This document shows positions 33,601 to 41,372 of a stretch of 64,000 nucleotides of DNA, piece by piece; position 1 is the stretch's first letter, and each line of letters starts with the position of its first letter. The translations under genes and the position numbers were made by a program. The stretch is from Nonomuraea guangzhouensis (GTDB lineage Bacteria > Actinomycetota > Actinomycetes > Streptosporangiales > Streptosporangiaceae): positions 372,001-436,000 of the forward strand of contig NZ_JAHKRM010000001.1 in assembly GCF_019396345.1 (NCBI RefSeq). Reading direction: 5' to 3'. The notes under the pieces were generated by a model that was not told where the DNA came from, searched no databases, and saw nothing but the letters and a program-made list of their open reading frames with translations.

Positions 33601-33921
33601 TTCCAGGGGATCAGGGTCAGCAACCTGGACATCGTCGATCCGACCTACCACGGCATCATGTTCCAGACGAACTACGTGGGCGGACAGCCGCAGAACCCGA
33701 TCAAGGACACGATCTTCACGAACGTGTCGATCAGCGGCGCCCAGAAGAGCGGTGACGCCTTCGACGCCAAGTCCGGCTTCGGCCTCTGGGCCAACGAGCT
33801 GCCGGAGGACACTCAGGGCCCGGCTGTCGGCTCCGTCACGTTCAACAACCTGAGGTTCAGCAACAACGCTCAGAACATCAAGAACACGACGTCGACCTTT
33901 GCCATCACGGTAAATCCCTAG
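30658..33921 (+). CDS. secreted multidomain GH87 alpha-1,3-glucanase (mycodextranase/mutanase type)
   Basis: Exported protein of 1087 residues. After the signal peptide (cut near PAWA-AD, residue 21) there are two discoidin-like (F5/8C) domains (about 23-155 and 160-300), two CARDB-type beta domains (about 300-510), and a CBM35-like domain beginning YEAEDAAVGGGATR (about 535-690). A C-terminal parallel beta-helix catalytic domain (about 700-1087) completes it. Asp848, Asp871 and Asp872 (FADGIN ... STGDDSF) keep the 0/+23/+24 spacing of the three catalytic Asp of characterised GH87 enzymes. It should cut alpha-1,3-glucan of fungal walls or biofilms outside the cell. GAAGGG precedes ATG 30658. 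Confidence 0.88.
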   Translation: MRAVLAALALVIGFLAAPAWAADTNLAAGKTATASSYTDVYPAPNVTDGNQATYWESANNAFPQWVQVDLGSTATVNQLTLKLPSGWPSRTQTLTVLGSANGTSFSTIKDAATYTFNPTATIAVSASGTRYVRLQITANSAWPAGQLSEFEVYGQADPGNPGDGTNLATGKPITESSHTHTYVAANANDGNVQTYWEGAAYPGTLTVQLGANADLTSIVLKLNPDPAWATRTQTIQVLGREQSATGLSSLVAQAVYTFNPATGNSVTIPVTAKVADVQLKITANSGAPGGQVAEFQIFGTPSANPDLTVSGLTASPAAPVETDAVTLSATVKNSGTAPSAATSVNFYLGTVKAGSANVGALAAGASATVSSGIGTRDAGTYQVSAKVDEDDKVTELNEGNNTATASLTVKPVDTADLVAAPVAWTPGNPAQGDTVTFSVGIKNQGTIASSGGSHDITLTIADESGTVVKTLTGATSGAIAPGATAGPAGLGTWTAVNGKYTVKVVLADDANELPVKRANNTSTQQLFVGRGAHMPYDTYEAEDAAVGGGATRIGPNRTIGDLAGEASGRRAVTLGTNGSYVEFTTRAATNTLVTRFSIPDAAGGGGNSSTLNVYVDGTFLKAIDLTSRYAWLYGAEAGPGNSPGSGTPRHIYDEANLLLGTTVQAGHKIKLQKDAANGSTYTIDFVDLEQVTQLPNPDPAHYAVPAGFTHQDVQNALDKARQDSTLVGVYLPAGDYQTASKFQVYGKAVKVVGAGPWFTRFVSPSGQENTDTGFRADATANGSTFANFASFGNYTSRNDGPGKVFDLAGVANMVIDNIWVEHQMCLLWGSNTDNMTIKNSRIRDTFADGINMTNGSTGNLVTNIEARSTGDDSFALFSAIDINNGEQRDNVFENLTSLLTWRAAGVAVYGGYANTFRNIYVADTLVYSGVTISSLDFGIPMLGFGASPPTSFENISLVRTGGHFWGQQTFPAMWLFSASKVFQGIRVSNLDIVDPTYHGIMFQTNYVGGQPQNPIKDTIFTNVSISGAQKSGDAFDAKSGFGLWANELPEDTQGPAVGSVTFNNLRFSNNAQNIKNTTSTFAITVNP

Positions 33922-34790
33922 ATATCAGCCCTGGTAGGCAGGCCCTGCCAGTCGCTCGCGCTGGTCACCGCGGCGGCGCTCAACAGCGTCCCGCGGTGCA
34001 GGCGCTCCGGCGGGGTCAGCCCGTCCAGGGCGGCGCTGATGTACCCGGCCACGAACGCGTCGCCCGCGCCGGCGGTGTCGACGATCGGCACCTGCAGGGC
34101 GGGCGCGTCGTACCGCATCCGGTCCGACCGTACGCTCGCGCCCTTGGCGCCGCGGTTCACCACGACCTCGCGCTCGGGCGTGAGCGCGGGCTTGACCAGG
34201 TCGAGCTCGTCCTGGCCGAGGAAGAGCAGGTGGGAGGCGCAGGCCAGCTCGCCCAGCACCTCCTCCGCCTCGCGCACCGACGGCCAGAGCTCGGGTACGT
34301 ACTCGACGGCGAAGGAGATGACCAGCTCGGCGGTCTTGGCCGCGCTCACGGCCGTGCGGACCGCCTCCAGCGCGTTCCTGCCGAGTCCCGCCGTCAGACC
34401 GGTGACGTGCAGCATCTTCGAGGAACCGATCCGGTCGATGGGCACGTTGCCCGGCGTCAGGCTCGTGCCCGCCGATCCGCTGCGGTAGTGCGTCAGGCGC
34501 GGCTCGCGGCCCACGCGGGACTCCCTGAGCAGCATTCCGGTGTGCGCGCCCTCGATGACCCGGACGTCGGCCGCGTCGACGCCCTCGCCCTTCAGCACGG
34601 TGAGAACTCTGGCGCCCAGCTCGTCGTTGCCGACCTTGCCCAGGTAGGCGGCCCGGTGCCCGAGCCGGGACAGGGCGATGGCGAGGTTGAACTCCGGGCC
34701 GGTGACGTCCAACCGGGCTTCGGTCTCATGACGTACCCGGCCACTGGACACGACCCCCAGCGCCTCGCCGAGCGTGTAGACGTCCGTCAT
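33918..34790 (-). CDS. PfkB-family sugar kinase (KDG kinase-like)
   Basis: Ribokinase-superfamily kinase of 290 residues. The N-terminal TLGEALGVV and sugar-binding GPEFNLAIALSRLGHRAAYLGKVGNDELG lead to the C-terminal ATP/anion-hole motif VDTAGAGDAFVAGYI (about 237-251) with its catalytic Asp. Substrates of this branch include 2-keto-3-deoxygluconate and fructose; here it cannot be fixed. Its stop codon overlaps that of the GH87 gene on the opposite strand by two bases, so the two genes converge with no room for a terminator. Confidence 0.85.
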   Translation of the reverse strand: MTDVYTLGEALGVVSSGRVRHETEARLDVTGPEFNLAIALSRLGHRAAYLGKVGNDELGARVLTVLKGEGVDAADVRVIEGAHTGMLLRESRVGREPRLTHYRSGSAGTSLTPGNVPIDRIGSSKMLHVTGLTAGLGRNALEAVRTAVSAAKTAELVISFAVEYVPELWPSVREAEEVLGELACASHLLFLGQDELDLVKPALTPEREVVVNRGAKGASVRSDRMRYDAPALQVPIVDTAGAGDAFVAGYISAALDGLTPPERLHRGTLLSAAAVTSASDWQGLPTRADI

Positions 34791-34981
34791 GCGGCCGACT
34801 GTAGTCGGTCATGAGATTACAAATCGGATTTTTGAGTAACGTTCCTGGTCACGGCCGTGATCAAATATTTTCTGTAACTTTAACGAACATTGTCCCCATC
34901 TTGTGCATCAAAGTAGTAGAGGAGGTCGGCGATCCCGAGCCGGCCTCAGCGAAACGGGGAATGAGAGGAATCAGCACCCTC

Positions 34982-35719
34982 ATGAAGAACATCGCTGTAG
35001 GTATCGTCTCAGCCCTTGTGGGCGGGACGCTCCTGATTTCAGGCGCCGGTGCCGCGTCGGCCACGACGAAGGCTCCGACCGTCGACATCAGGGACATCTC
35101 ACCGAACCCGGTCGTGGTCAAGGCCGGTAGCGAGACGGAGGCCTTCTTCAAGGTCGACGCCAGCTCGGACGTCCAGAAGGTCCAGCTCAGTGTGGAGCCG
35201 GTCGACCCGCGCTACCGCACCCTGCGGGCCAAGGACGTCAACAAGGTCGAGAGCTGGCGCTTCTCCGTCCCGTTCAACGAGAACGACCAGGACGGCAAGT
35301 GGAAGGCCACCGCCCAGGCCTACGACAAGGACGGCAAGGTCGTCGACACCGACACCGCGTTCTTCGCCGTAGAGATCGAGAAGGGCAAGGCGGAGACGCG
35401 CATCTCGCGCTTCAGCGCCGACCCGTCGAAGGTCCGTAAGGGCAGGCTCATCGAGTTCTCCGGTCGTCTCCAGGTCAACGACGACGACCGCTGGAAGGGC
35501 GTCCGCGGCGAGCGGGTCAGCATCTTCTACAAGGCCAACGGCTCCAGCGGCTGGAAGTGGGTCGCCTCCGACCGTACCGGCTGGAACGGCCGGTTCGAGG
35601 CCGACACCCGTGCGTACAAGAGCGGCCTGTTCAAGGCTGTGTACGCGGGTGACGACGAGCTCGAGGGCGCGACGAGCGGCGCCGACTACGTGCGGGTCGT
35701 CCCGCGCTGGCACCGCTAG
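34982..35719 (+). CDS. secreted protein of unknown function with beta-rich domains
   Basis: Protein of 245 residues with a clear signal peptide (NIAVGIVSALVGGTLLISGAGAASA). Two beta-rich parts follow: a domain of Asp/Lys-rich strands (residues about 35-130) and an Ig-like part (RFSADPSKVRKGRLIEFSGRLQV... YKANGSSGWKWVASDRTGWNGRFEAD), which resembles bacterial Ig/surface-adhesion folds. No enzyme motif. ATG 34982 has AGAGGA at 12 bases; ATG 34961 is possible. The leader (34800-34960) is AT-rich for this genome and contains an orphan GAGGAGG. Three hairpins follow the gene. Confidence 0.7.
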   Translation: MKNIAVGIVSALVGGTLLISGAGAASATTKAPTVDIRDISPNPVVVKAGSETEAFFKVDASSDVQKVQLSVEPVDPRYRTLRAKDVNKVESWRFSVPFNENDQDGKWKATAQAYDKDGKVVDTDTAFFAVEIEKGKAETRISRFSADPSKVRKGRLIEFSGRLQVNDDDRWKGVRGERVSIFYKANGSSGWKWVASDRTGWNGRFEADTRAYKSGLFKAVYAGDDELEGATSGADYVRVVPRWHR

Positions 35720-35734
35720 TCACAGGGAGGCCGC

Positions 35735-35833
35735 GCTCCCGACGAAGTCGGGAGCTTCTAAAGCGGCCGACCCGCCTCACGAAGTGAGGCAATGAGCAGG
35801 GCGGCCCGGTCCCCACATTGGGGGCCGGGCCGC
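35735..35833 (+). terminator. three consecutive hairpins after the secreted-protein gene
   Basis: First, GCTCCCGAC-gaa-GTCGGGAGC at 35735-35755 followed by TTCT. Second, GCCTCAC-gaa-GTGAGGC at 35774-35790. Third, 14-base arms at 35801-35814 and 35820-35833 with a five-base loop and one G-T wobble. The first two share a GAA loop. Together they isolate the neighbouring genes. Confidence 0.8.
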
Positions 35834-35915
35834 TGGTCTGTTTCTGAGTGCCTTGGTCGACCGGCCCTCGTCGCGCCGTCCGTGAAAGACCCGGCCCGAG
35901 AGGTAGCGTCGAAGT

Positions 35916-36620
35916 ATGGCTGAGGACCTGCTGAAAGAGTTCGATCCGTTCGACGTCTTCGATGCCGAGGCGGCCCGGCTGGACCGTTTCTTCACCGGGC
36001 TCGACGACGCCGGATGGGCACGGCCGTCGCGCTGCGAGGGGTGGTCGGTCCGCGACGTCCTGGGCCACCTGGCGGGCGAGGAGCTCTACAACCACGCCTG
36101 TCTCGACGGCAACGTGCAGGACCTGCTGGCCCGCCTCGCCAGGGAAGGGGTCGAGGGCTTCCACGACTTCAACGAGTGGTGCGTACGCCAGCGCCGGAAC
36201 ATGCCCGTGGAACAGGTGCTCCAGGAGTGGCGGACCGAGAACGCCGAAACCCGGCGCCGCATGCGGGAGCTCGGGCGGGACGCGTCGCTCGACACGATGG
36301 CCGGCCCGTACCCGGTGGGGATGCAGGCCTTCCACTACGACTCCGAGTACGCCACGCACGCCGACGACGTCGGCGCCCCGGTGGCGAAGGAGGAGGCCGA
36401 CGCCCGGACGCTCTGGCGGGTGGCGGTGGGCCGGTTCGCCCTGTCGGAGCAGGGGGCCCAGGTCCAGGTGGAGCAGACGGCCGAGCAGATGTGGGTGCAC
36501 ACGGCCGGGTTGACCACGACGCTGTCGTTCCCGGAGTTCGTCGAGGCGACGGTGGGGCGTCTGACGCCCGACGACGATGTCGACCCGCGGGTCGCCTCGG
36601 CTCTGCGGTGCCTGGCCTGA
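35916..36620 (+). CDS. maleylpyruvate-isomerase-family (DinB-like) protein
   Basis: Protein of 234 residues with the four-helix DinB/mycothiol-dependent N-terminal domain. RCEGWSVRDVLGHLAGEE (about 38-56) carries the first metal His, and a later HADD (about 148-151) belongs to the metal-site region. Many actinobacterial members have unknown roles, possibly mycothiol-linked. GAGG precedes ATG 35916 by nine bases. It converges with the DUF3040 gene and shares a terminator with it. Confidence 0.8.
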   Translation: MAEDLLKEFDPFDVFDAEAARLDRFFTGLDDAGWARPSRCEGWSVRDVLGHLAGEELYNHACLDGNVQDLLARLAREGVEGFHDFNEWCVRQRRNMPVEQVLQEWRTENAETRRRMRELGRDASLDTMAGPYPVGMQAFHYDSEYATHADDVGAPVAKEEADARTLWRVAVGRFALSEQGAQVQVEQTAEQMWVHTAGLTTTLSFPEFVEATVGRLTPDDDVDPRVASALRCLA

Positions 36621-36638
36621 GCTCAGGCGGCTCAGGCC
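36614..36638. terminator. bidirectional terminator between convergent genes
   Basis: Nine-base perfect arms GGCCTGAGC (36614-36622) and GCTCAGGCC (36630-36638) with a seven-base loop. The hairpin covers the stop codons of both convergent genes. Confidence 0.7.
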
Positions 36639-36865
36639 GTTATGACTGCCAGCAGGAGCAACAGCACGACGACCACGCCGAGCAGCACGATCAGCCAGAT
36701 GTGCGTCGTGGCCCACGACTGCATCCGCGCGCGATAGTAACCCGCGTCCGATCCAGTCTCGATCTTGTTGATTGCGGCTACACGCCGCGCCAGGTCGGGG
36801 TCCTCCAGCTCAAGTGCCTGCTCGATTTCCCCGAGGATGCGGCGTTCCCTCCCAGATAGACTCAT
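36632..36865 (-). CDS. DUF3040 small membrane protein
   Basis: Protein of 77 residues. The N-terminal LSGRERRILGEIEQALELEDPDLARRV is the DUF3040 signature, and a C-terminal hydrophobic helix (IWLIVLLGVVVVLLLLLAVI) anchors it. DUF3040 is restricted to actinobacteria and of unknown function. ATG 36865 is preferred because the family begins MSLS; ATG 36877 is an alternative. Confidence 0.8.
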   Translation of the reverse strand: MSLSGRERRILGEIEQALELEDPDLARRVAAINKIETGSDAGYYRARMQSWATTHIWLIVLLGVVVVLLLLLAVITA

Positions 36866-36950
36866 TGTGACCACCATCACTCCACGCCGGTGAAAGCCAT
36901 GTACCCAGTAGTAACCAGCACATACCGCTTCCACCGGGCGGAAGTGGCGA

Positions 36951-37196
36951 TCAGACCTTGCCGTAGCGCTGCTTGAAGCGCTCCACGCGACCGGCGGTGT
37001 CGAGGACCCGCCCGCGTCCGGTGTAGAAGGGGTGACTCGCCGAGGAGACGTCCACGTCGACGACCGGGTAGGTGTGGCCATCCTCCCACTCGACGGTCCT
37101 GTCACTCGTCAGGGTCGAGCGGGTGAGGAAGGCGAACCCGACGCTCGGGTCGCGGAAGACGACGGGCTGGTACGAGGGGTGCAGGTTCTTTCTCAT
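36951..37196 (-). CDS. rpmE2: 50S ribosomal protein L31 type B (zinc-independent)
   Basis: Protein of 81 residues, starting [16 protein letters not shown] and ending in the L31-typical SHPFYTG...[12 protein letters not shown]. The CxxC zinc ligands of the normal L31 are absent, so this is the zinc-free paralogue that replaces it under zinc starvation. In actinobacteria such genes are repressed by Zur. A Zur-like box lies 17 bases before the start, which supports this. Confidence 0.92.
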   Translation of the reverse strand: MRKNLHPSYQPVVFRDPSVGFAFLTRSTLTSDRTVEWEDGHTYPVVDVDVSSASHPFYTGRGRVLDTAGRVERFKQRYGKV

Positions 37197-37212
37197 GCCC
37201 CCTGCAACCGTA

Positions 37213-37227
37213 CGACAATGGTTTTCA
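37213..37227 (-). promoter_or_regulatory. Zur-like box
   Basis: On the minus strand the 15 bases read TGAAAACCATTGTCG, close to the actinobacterial Zur consensus TGAAAATNATTTTCA in the left arm and partly in the right. It overlaps the last codons and stop of the SDR gene and lies just before rpmE2. Confidence 0.6.
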
Positions 37228-37986
37228 TTCCCTGGATTCCGGGTCGATTCCGAGTGCCGCCCGGCCCCCGTCCACGGGGACGGTCGCGCCCGTGACGAAG
37301 GCGGCGCCGTCCGAGAGAAGATAGACCACCGCGGCGGCCACCTCGTCCGCTCCCGCGACCCTGCCGAGGGGGTGCAACCTGGCCATCTCCGCCTCGATTC
37401 CCGCCGCCATCTCGGCCGGCTGGGCGGCCAGGAACTCGGCGTACCGCTCCGTCGCCACCGAGCCGGGGGCGACCGCGTTGACCCGGATGCCGCGCCTGCC
37501 GTATTCCACGGCCAACGCCCTGGTCAGGCCCTCGATGGCGGCCTTCGCGGTGGAGTACGGCAGGCTGCCGGGCACCGCCCTGCGTGCCTGGTGGGAGGTG
37601 ATGTTGACGATGGCGCCGGGCGTACCGGCCTCGAGGAAACGCCGCACGGCGGTGGCGCAGCCGACGACGGCGAGATCCAGGTTGGCGGCGATCAGGGCGC
37701 GGATCTCGGCGGTCGTGGCGGTGTGCACGGACGCGTCCCTGAAGACGGCGGCGTTGTTCACCCAGCCGGACAGCCCGCCCTGGGCCTGCGCGAGGTCGGC
37801 GGCGTGCTCGATGACGCTCTCGTCCGCCGCGTCACCGACGACCGGGACGACCCGGGGGCCCGCCCAGTCCAGCGCCGCGGCGTCGCGTTCGACGGCGACC
37901 ACGGTGCCCCCGTCCTTGAGGAGCCGCTCCACCACGGCCCGGCCGATGCCCCTGCCTCCACCGGTGACGACATAGGTGGGAGTCAT
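37225..37986 (-). CDS. short-chain dehydrogenase/reductase
   Basis: Classical SDR of 253 residues. The cofactor motif is [13 protein letters not shown] (about 6-18), NNAA is present (WVNNAAVF), and the catalytic Ser and YxxxK are in NITSHQ...[11 protein letters not shown]. The C-terminal [17 protein letters not shown] is typical of glucose/3-oxoacyl-type SDRs. Substrate unknown. It is divergent from the MFS gene at 38029. Confidence 0.9.
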   Translation of the reverse strand: MTPTYVVTGGGRGIGRAVVERLLKDGGTVVAVERDAAALDWAGPRVVPVVGDAADESVIEHAADLAQAQGGLSGWVNNAAVFRDASVHTATTAEIRALIAANLDLAVVGCATAVRRFLEAGTPGAIVNITSHQARRAVPGSLPYSTAKAAIEGLTRALAVEYGRRGIRVNAVAPGSVATERYAEFLAAQPAEMAAGIEAEMARLHPLGRVAGADEVAAAVVYLLSDGAAFVTGATVPVDGGRAALGIDPESRE

Positions 37987-38028
37987 GTCACAGTGTCCAC
38001 AGTGGGATGAAGGGGAACGAAACCATTC

Positions 38029-39222
38029 GTGATCGCCTCGCCTGCTCGCCTGATCGGTGCGCTGGCGATCACGCAGACCGCCGGGTACGGCATCCTTTAC
38101 TACGCTTTCTCCGTCTTCATCACCCCGATGGCCCGCGATATGCACGCGGGGGTCGCCGAACTCACCGGCGCGATAACGCTGGCCGTGCTCGTCTCGGCGC
38201 TCGTGGCGCCGCTCATCGGTCGCCGGCTCGACCGGCATGGCGGGCGCGGCCTGATGACGGCGGGCTCGGCGCTCGGCGCGGCGGCCGTGCTCGCCTGGTC
38301 GCAGGTGCAGACGCTGGTCCAGCTCTACCTGGTGTGCGCGGTGCTCGGCGTCGCCTCCGCGATGGTGCTGTACGAGGCCGCCTTCGCGGTCATCGTCGCC
38401 CGGTTCGACGCGGCGCGACGGGCGCGGGCCCTGCTCGCCGTGACCGTCGTCGCCGGCTTCGCGTCCAGCATCTTCCTGCCCCTGACGGGCTTCCTGGTCG
38501 ATCGGTACGGGTGGCGGCAGGCGCTGGTCATCCTGGCCACCGGATACGCCGTGACGGCCGTCCCCCTGCACTTCCTGGTCGTGCGGAGCCGTCCCTTCTC
38601 CGCGGACACCGACCGGAGCGTCGTCGGGGCGGCGCTGCGGGAGCGGCCGTTCTGGCTGCTGGCGGCGGCGTTCCTGACGCAGACGGGCGCCGTGGCGGTC
38701 ATGGGCGTGCTGCTCGTGACGTACCTGATCACGCTCGGCCACTCCCCCGTCTTCGCGGCGACCGTCGCGGGCCTGCTCGGTGTGCTGTCGGTGACCGGCC
38801 GGCTGGTGACCACCGGACTGCAGGGGCGGTGGCCGGTGGCGCTGATCACCGCGGTCGTGTTCGCGTTGCAGGGCGCGGCCGCGCTGCTGCTGCCGGTGGC
38901 CGGGCGGAGCGCGGCGGGCGCGGTCTGCGCCGTGGTGCTGTTCGGGCTGGGGTTCGGGGTGAGCACCATCGCCCGTCCCGCGCTGCTCGCGGACCGGTAC
39001 GGCACCACCGCCTACGCGACGCTGAGCGGGGCCCTGGCCCTGCCGATCACCGTGGCCAAGGCCGTCGCCCCCCTGCTCGCGGCCGGTGTCGCGCAGCTGG
39101 CCGGATATCCCTCGGTGATGATCGCGGTGGCGGCGGCCTGCGGGCTCGGCGCCCTGTCCCTGGTGGCCTACGATCGCCGTGGGCGAACAGAGCGAGCGAC
39201 CTCCGCCGAACACGTAAGGTAG
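38029..39222 (+). CDS. MFS transporter
   Basis: Major facilitator of 397 residues with about twelve hydrophobic helices. The start QTAGYGILYYAFSVFITPMARDM resembles the OFA/monocarboxylate-like (MCT) branch, and APLIGRRLDRHGGRGLMTAGS is the motif A loop. Substrate unknown. GTG 38029 lacks a good ribosome-binding site. It ends four bases before recQ, so recQ may be co-transcribed. Confidence 0.83.
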   Translation: MIASPARLIGALAITQTAGYGILYYAFSVFITPMARDMHAGVAELTGAITLAVLVSALVAPLIGRRLDRHGGRGLMTAGSALGAAAVLAWSQVQTLVQLYLVCAVLGVASAMVLYEAAFAVIVARFDAARRARALLAVTVVAGFASSIFLPLTGFLVDRYGWRQALVILATGYAVTAVPLHFLVVRSRPFSADTDRSVVGAALRERPFWLLAAAFLTQTGAVAVMGVLLVTYLITLGHSPVFAATVAGLLGVLSVTGRLVTTGLQGRWPVALITAVVFALQGAAALLLPVAGRSAAGAVCAVVLFGLGFGVSTIARPALLADRYGTTAYATLSGALALPITVAKAVAPLLAAGVAQLAGYPSVMIAVAAACGLGALSLVAYDRRGRTERATSAEHVR

Positions 39223-39226
39223 CCGC

Positions 39227-41026
39227 ATGGATACCCCCACCGAGGCTCTCCACCGCGTGTTCGGCTACGACTCGTTCCGGGCCGGGCAGCAGGAGATCAT
39301 CGATCACGTCGTTGAGGGCGGCGACGCGCTGGTGCTCATGCCGACCGGCGGCGGCAAGTCTCTGTGCTACCAGATCCCCGCGCTGGTCCGTCCGGGCGTC
39401 GGGGTGGTCGTCTCGCCGCTGATCGCGCTGATGCAGGACCAGGTCGACGCGCTGACCGCGCTCGGCGTGCGTGCGGGGTTCCTCAACTCCACCCAGGACT
39501 TCGACGAACGACAACGGGTGGAGGCGGCCTTCCTGGCGGGCGAGCTCGACCTGCTCTACCTCGCGCCGGAGCGGCTGCGGGTCGAGACGACGCTGCGGCT
39601 GCTGGCCAAGGGCGAGATCTCGCTGTTCGCCATCGACGAGGCGCACTGCGTGTCGCAGTGGGGGCACGACTTCCGCCCCGACTACCTGGCGCTGTCGGAG
39701 CTGCACGAGCGCTGGCCGGAGGTGCCGCGCATCGCGCTGACCGCGACCGCCACCCCGGCCACCCATGCCGAGATCGCCTCCCGGCTGCGGCTGGAGCAGG
39801 CCCGGCACTTCGTGGCCAGCTTCGACCGGCCCAACATCCACTACCGCATCACCACCAAGAACGAGCCGAAGCGCCAGCTCCTCGACTTCCTGCGCACCGA
39901 GCACCCGGGCGAGGCGGGCATCGTCTACTGCCTGTCGCGCTCCTCGGTCGAGAAGATCGCGGCCTTCCTCGCCGACAACGGCATCGCCGCCGTGCCCTAC
40001 CACGCGGGCCTCGACAACCGCACCCGCGCCGCGCACCAGGCGCGTTTCCTGCGCGAGGACGGGCTGGTCGTGGTGGCGACGATCGCGTTCGGCATGGGCA
40101 TCGACAAACCCGACGTACGCTTCGTCGCCCACCTCGACCTGCCGAAGTCCGTCGAGGGCTACTACCAGGAGACCGGCCGGGCCGGGCGCGACGGGCTGCC
40201 CGCGACCGCCTGGATGGCCTACGGCCTGCACGACGTGGTCCAGCACCGGCGCCTGGCCATGGAGGGCGACGACGCCCACCGCCGCCGCCAGGTGCTCCAC
40301 CTCGACGCGATGCTGGCGCTGTGCGAGACGGTCGAGTGCCGCCGGGTGATGCTGCTCGACTACTTCGGCCAGCAGGACTCCAAGCCGTGCGGCAACTGCG
40401 ACACCTGCCAGGCGCCGCCCGAGTCGTGGGACGGCACGGTCCCCGCCCAGAAGGTCCTGTCCACGGTGCTACGGCTGCGCCGCGAGCGGGGGCAGAAGTT
40501 CGGCGTCGGGCAGATCGCCGACATCCTGCTCGGCAAGAAGACGGCCAAGGTGCTGCAGCACGGCCACGACTCGCTGAGCGTGTTCGGGGTGGGCGCCGAC
40601 CTGGGCAACACCGAGTGGCACGGGGTGGTGCGCCAGTTGCTGGCCCAGGGGCTGCTGGCCGTCGAGTCCGACTACGGCGCGCTGGTCCTCACCGACGCCA
40701 GCGCCGACGTGCTGCGAGGGCAGCGCGAGGTGCGCCTGCGCCGCGACGCCCCTCGGGTCGCCCGGGCCAAGACCGCCGCCAAGGACCGTCCCGTGGTGGA
40801 GCTGCCGGCGGCGGCCGAGCCCGTCTTCGAACGGCTGCGGGCGTGGCGGGCGGCTACGGCCAAGGAGCAGGGAGTGCCCGCCTACGTGATCTTCCATGAC
40901 GCGACGCTGCGGGAGATCGCGACACTGTCGCCGTCCACGCTGGCCGAGCTCGGGACGGTCAGCGGAGTGGGCGAGAACAAACTGGCCAAATACGGCGACC
41001 AGGTCCTGGAGACGCTCGCGTCCTGA
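39227..41026 (+). CDS. recQ: ATP-dependent DNA helicase RecQ
   Basis: Superfamily 2 helicase of 599 residues. Walker A is LMPTGGGKSLCYQ, the DEAH box is AIDEAHCVSQWGHDFR, and motif VI is QETGRAGRDG. The zinc site is a Cys followed by CGNCDTC (residues about 366-392), the RQC winged helix spans about 400-500, and an HRDC domain lies at the C-terminus (about 525-599). It unwinds DNA in recombination and fork repair. AAGGTAG precedes ATG 39227. A strong hairpin follows at 41047. Confidence 0.96.
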   Translation: MDTPTEALHRVFGYDSFRAGQQEIIDHVVEGGDALVLMPTGGGKSLCYQIPALVRPGVGVVVSPLIALMQDQVDALTALGVRAGFLNSTQDFDERQRVEAAFLAGELDLLYLAPERLRVETTLRLLAKGEISLFAIDEAHCVSQWGHDFRPDYLALSELHERWPEVPRIALTATATPATHAEIASRLRLEQARHFVASFDRPNIHYRITTKNEPKRQLLDFLRTEHPGEAGIVYCLSRSSVEKIAAFLADNGIAAVPYHAGLDNRTRAAHQARFLREDGLVVVATIAFGMGIDKPDVRFVAHLDLPKSVEGYYQETGRAGRDGLPATAWMAYGLHDVVQHRRLAMEGDDAHRRRQVLHLDAMLALCETVECRRVMLLDYFGQQDSKPCGNCDTCQAPPESWDGTVPAQKVLSTVLRLRRERGQKFGVGQIADILLGKKTAKVLQHGHDSLSVFGVGADLGNTEWHGVVRQLLAQGLLAVESDYGALVLTDASADVLRGQREVRLRRDAPRVARAKTAAKDRPVVELPAAAEPVFERLRAWRAATAKEQGVPAYVIFHDATLREIATLSPSTLAELGTVSGVGENKLAKYGDQVLETLAS

Positions 41027-41046
41027 GCCTGGCGGGTGTTAGTGGG

Positions 41047-41077
41047 GGCGACGGCCGCACGAAGATCGGCCGTCGCC
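41047..41077 (+). terminator. terminator after recQ
   Basis: Perfect 11-base arms GGCGACGGCCG (41047-41057) and CGGCCGTCGCC (41067-41077) with a nine-base loop, 20 bases after the recQ stop. Confidence 0.75.
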
Positions 41078-41372
41078 ACCACGCTGCTCCCCTGGGCTCG
41101 GCGCTGGGGTTCGCCGCCGCGCCGGCAGGGCCGCACATGCACATCGTCTGGTACGGCCCGGGGTATGGGGCCGCCCTCGCACTCATGCGCCGCTATCCGT
41201 ACCCGCATCTCGGGCGGATCACCCGTCGCCGGCGCCCCGATTAACAACCAGATATGTGACTTTGAGCGCTATATGGTGCTCCAGCTTCGCTGCTATGCGG
41301 GCGATGACGGGGGTATCGAGGTCTTCCTTGGGGCCCCGCGTTTCCGAGCGGGCGTCTGGGGAGGGTACGGGT
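41078..41372. other. intergenic region with a doubtful 35-residue frame
   Basis: From 41137 to 41244 a frame reads MHIVWYGPGYGAALALMRRY and ends in Arg-rich sequence. It has no ribosome-binding site and may be the tail of a lost gene. Otherwise nothing is recognised. A less GC-rich patch at 41245-41290 could hold a promoter, but no boxes stand out. Confidence 0.35.
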
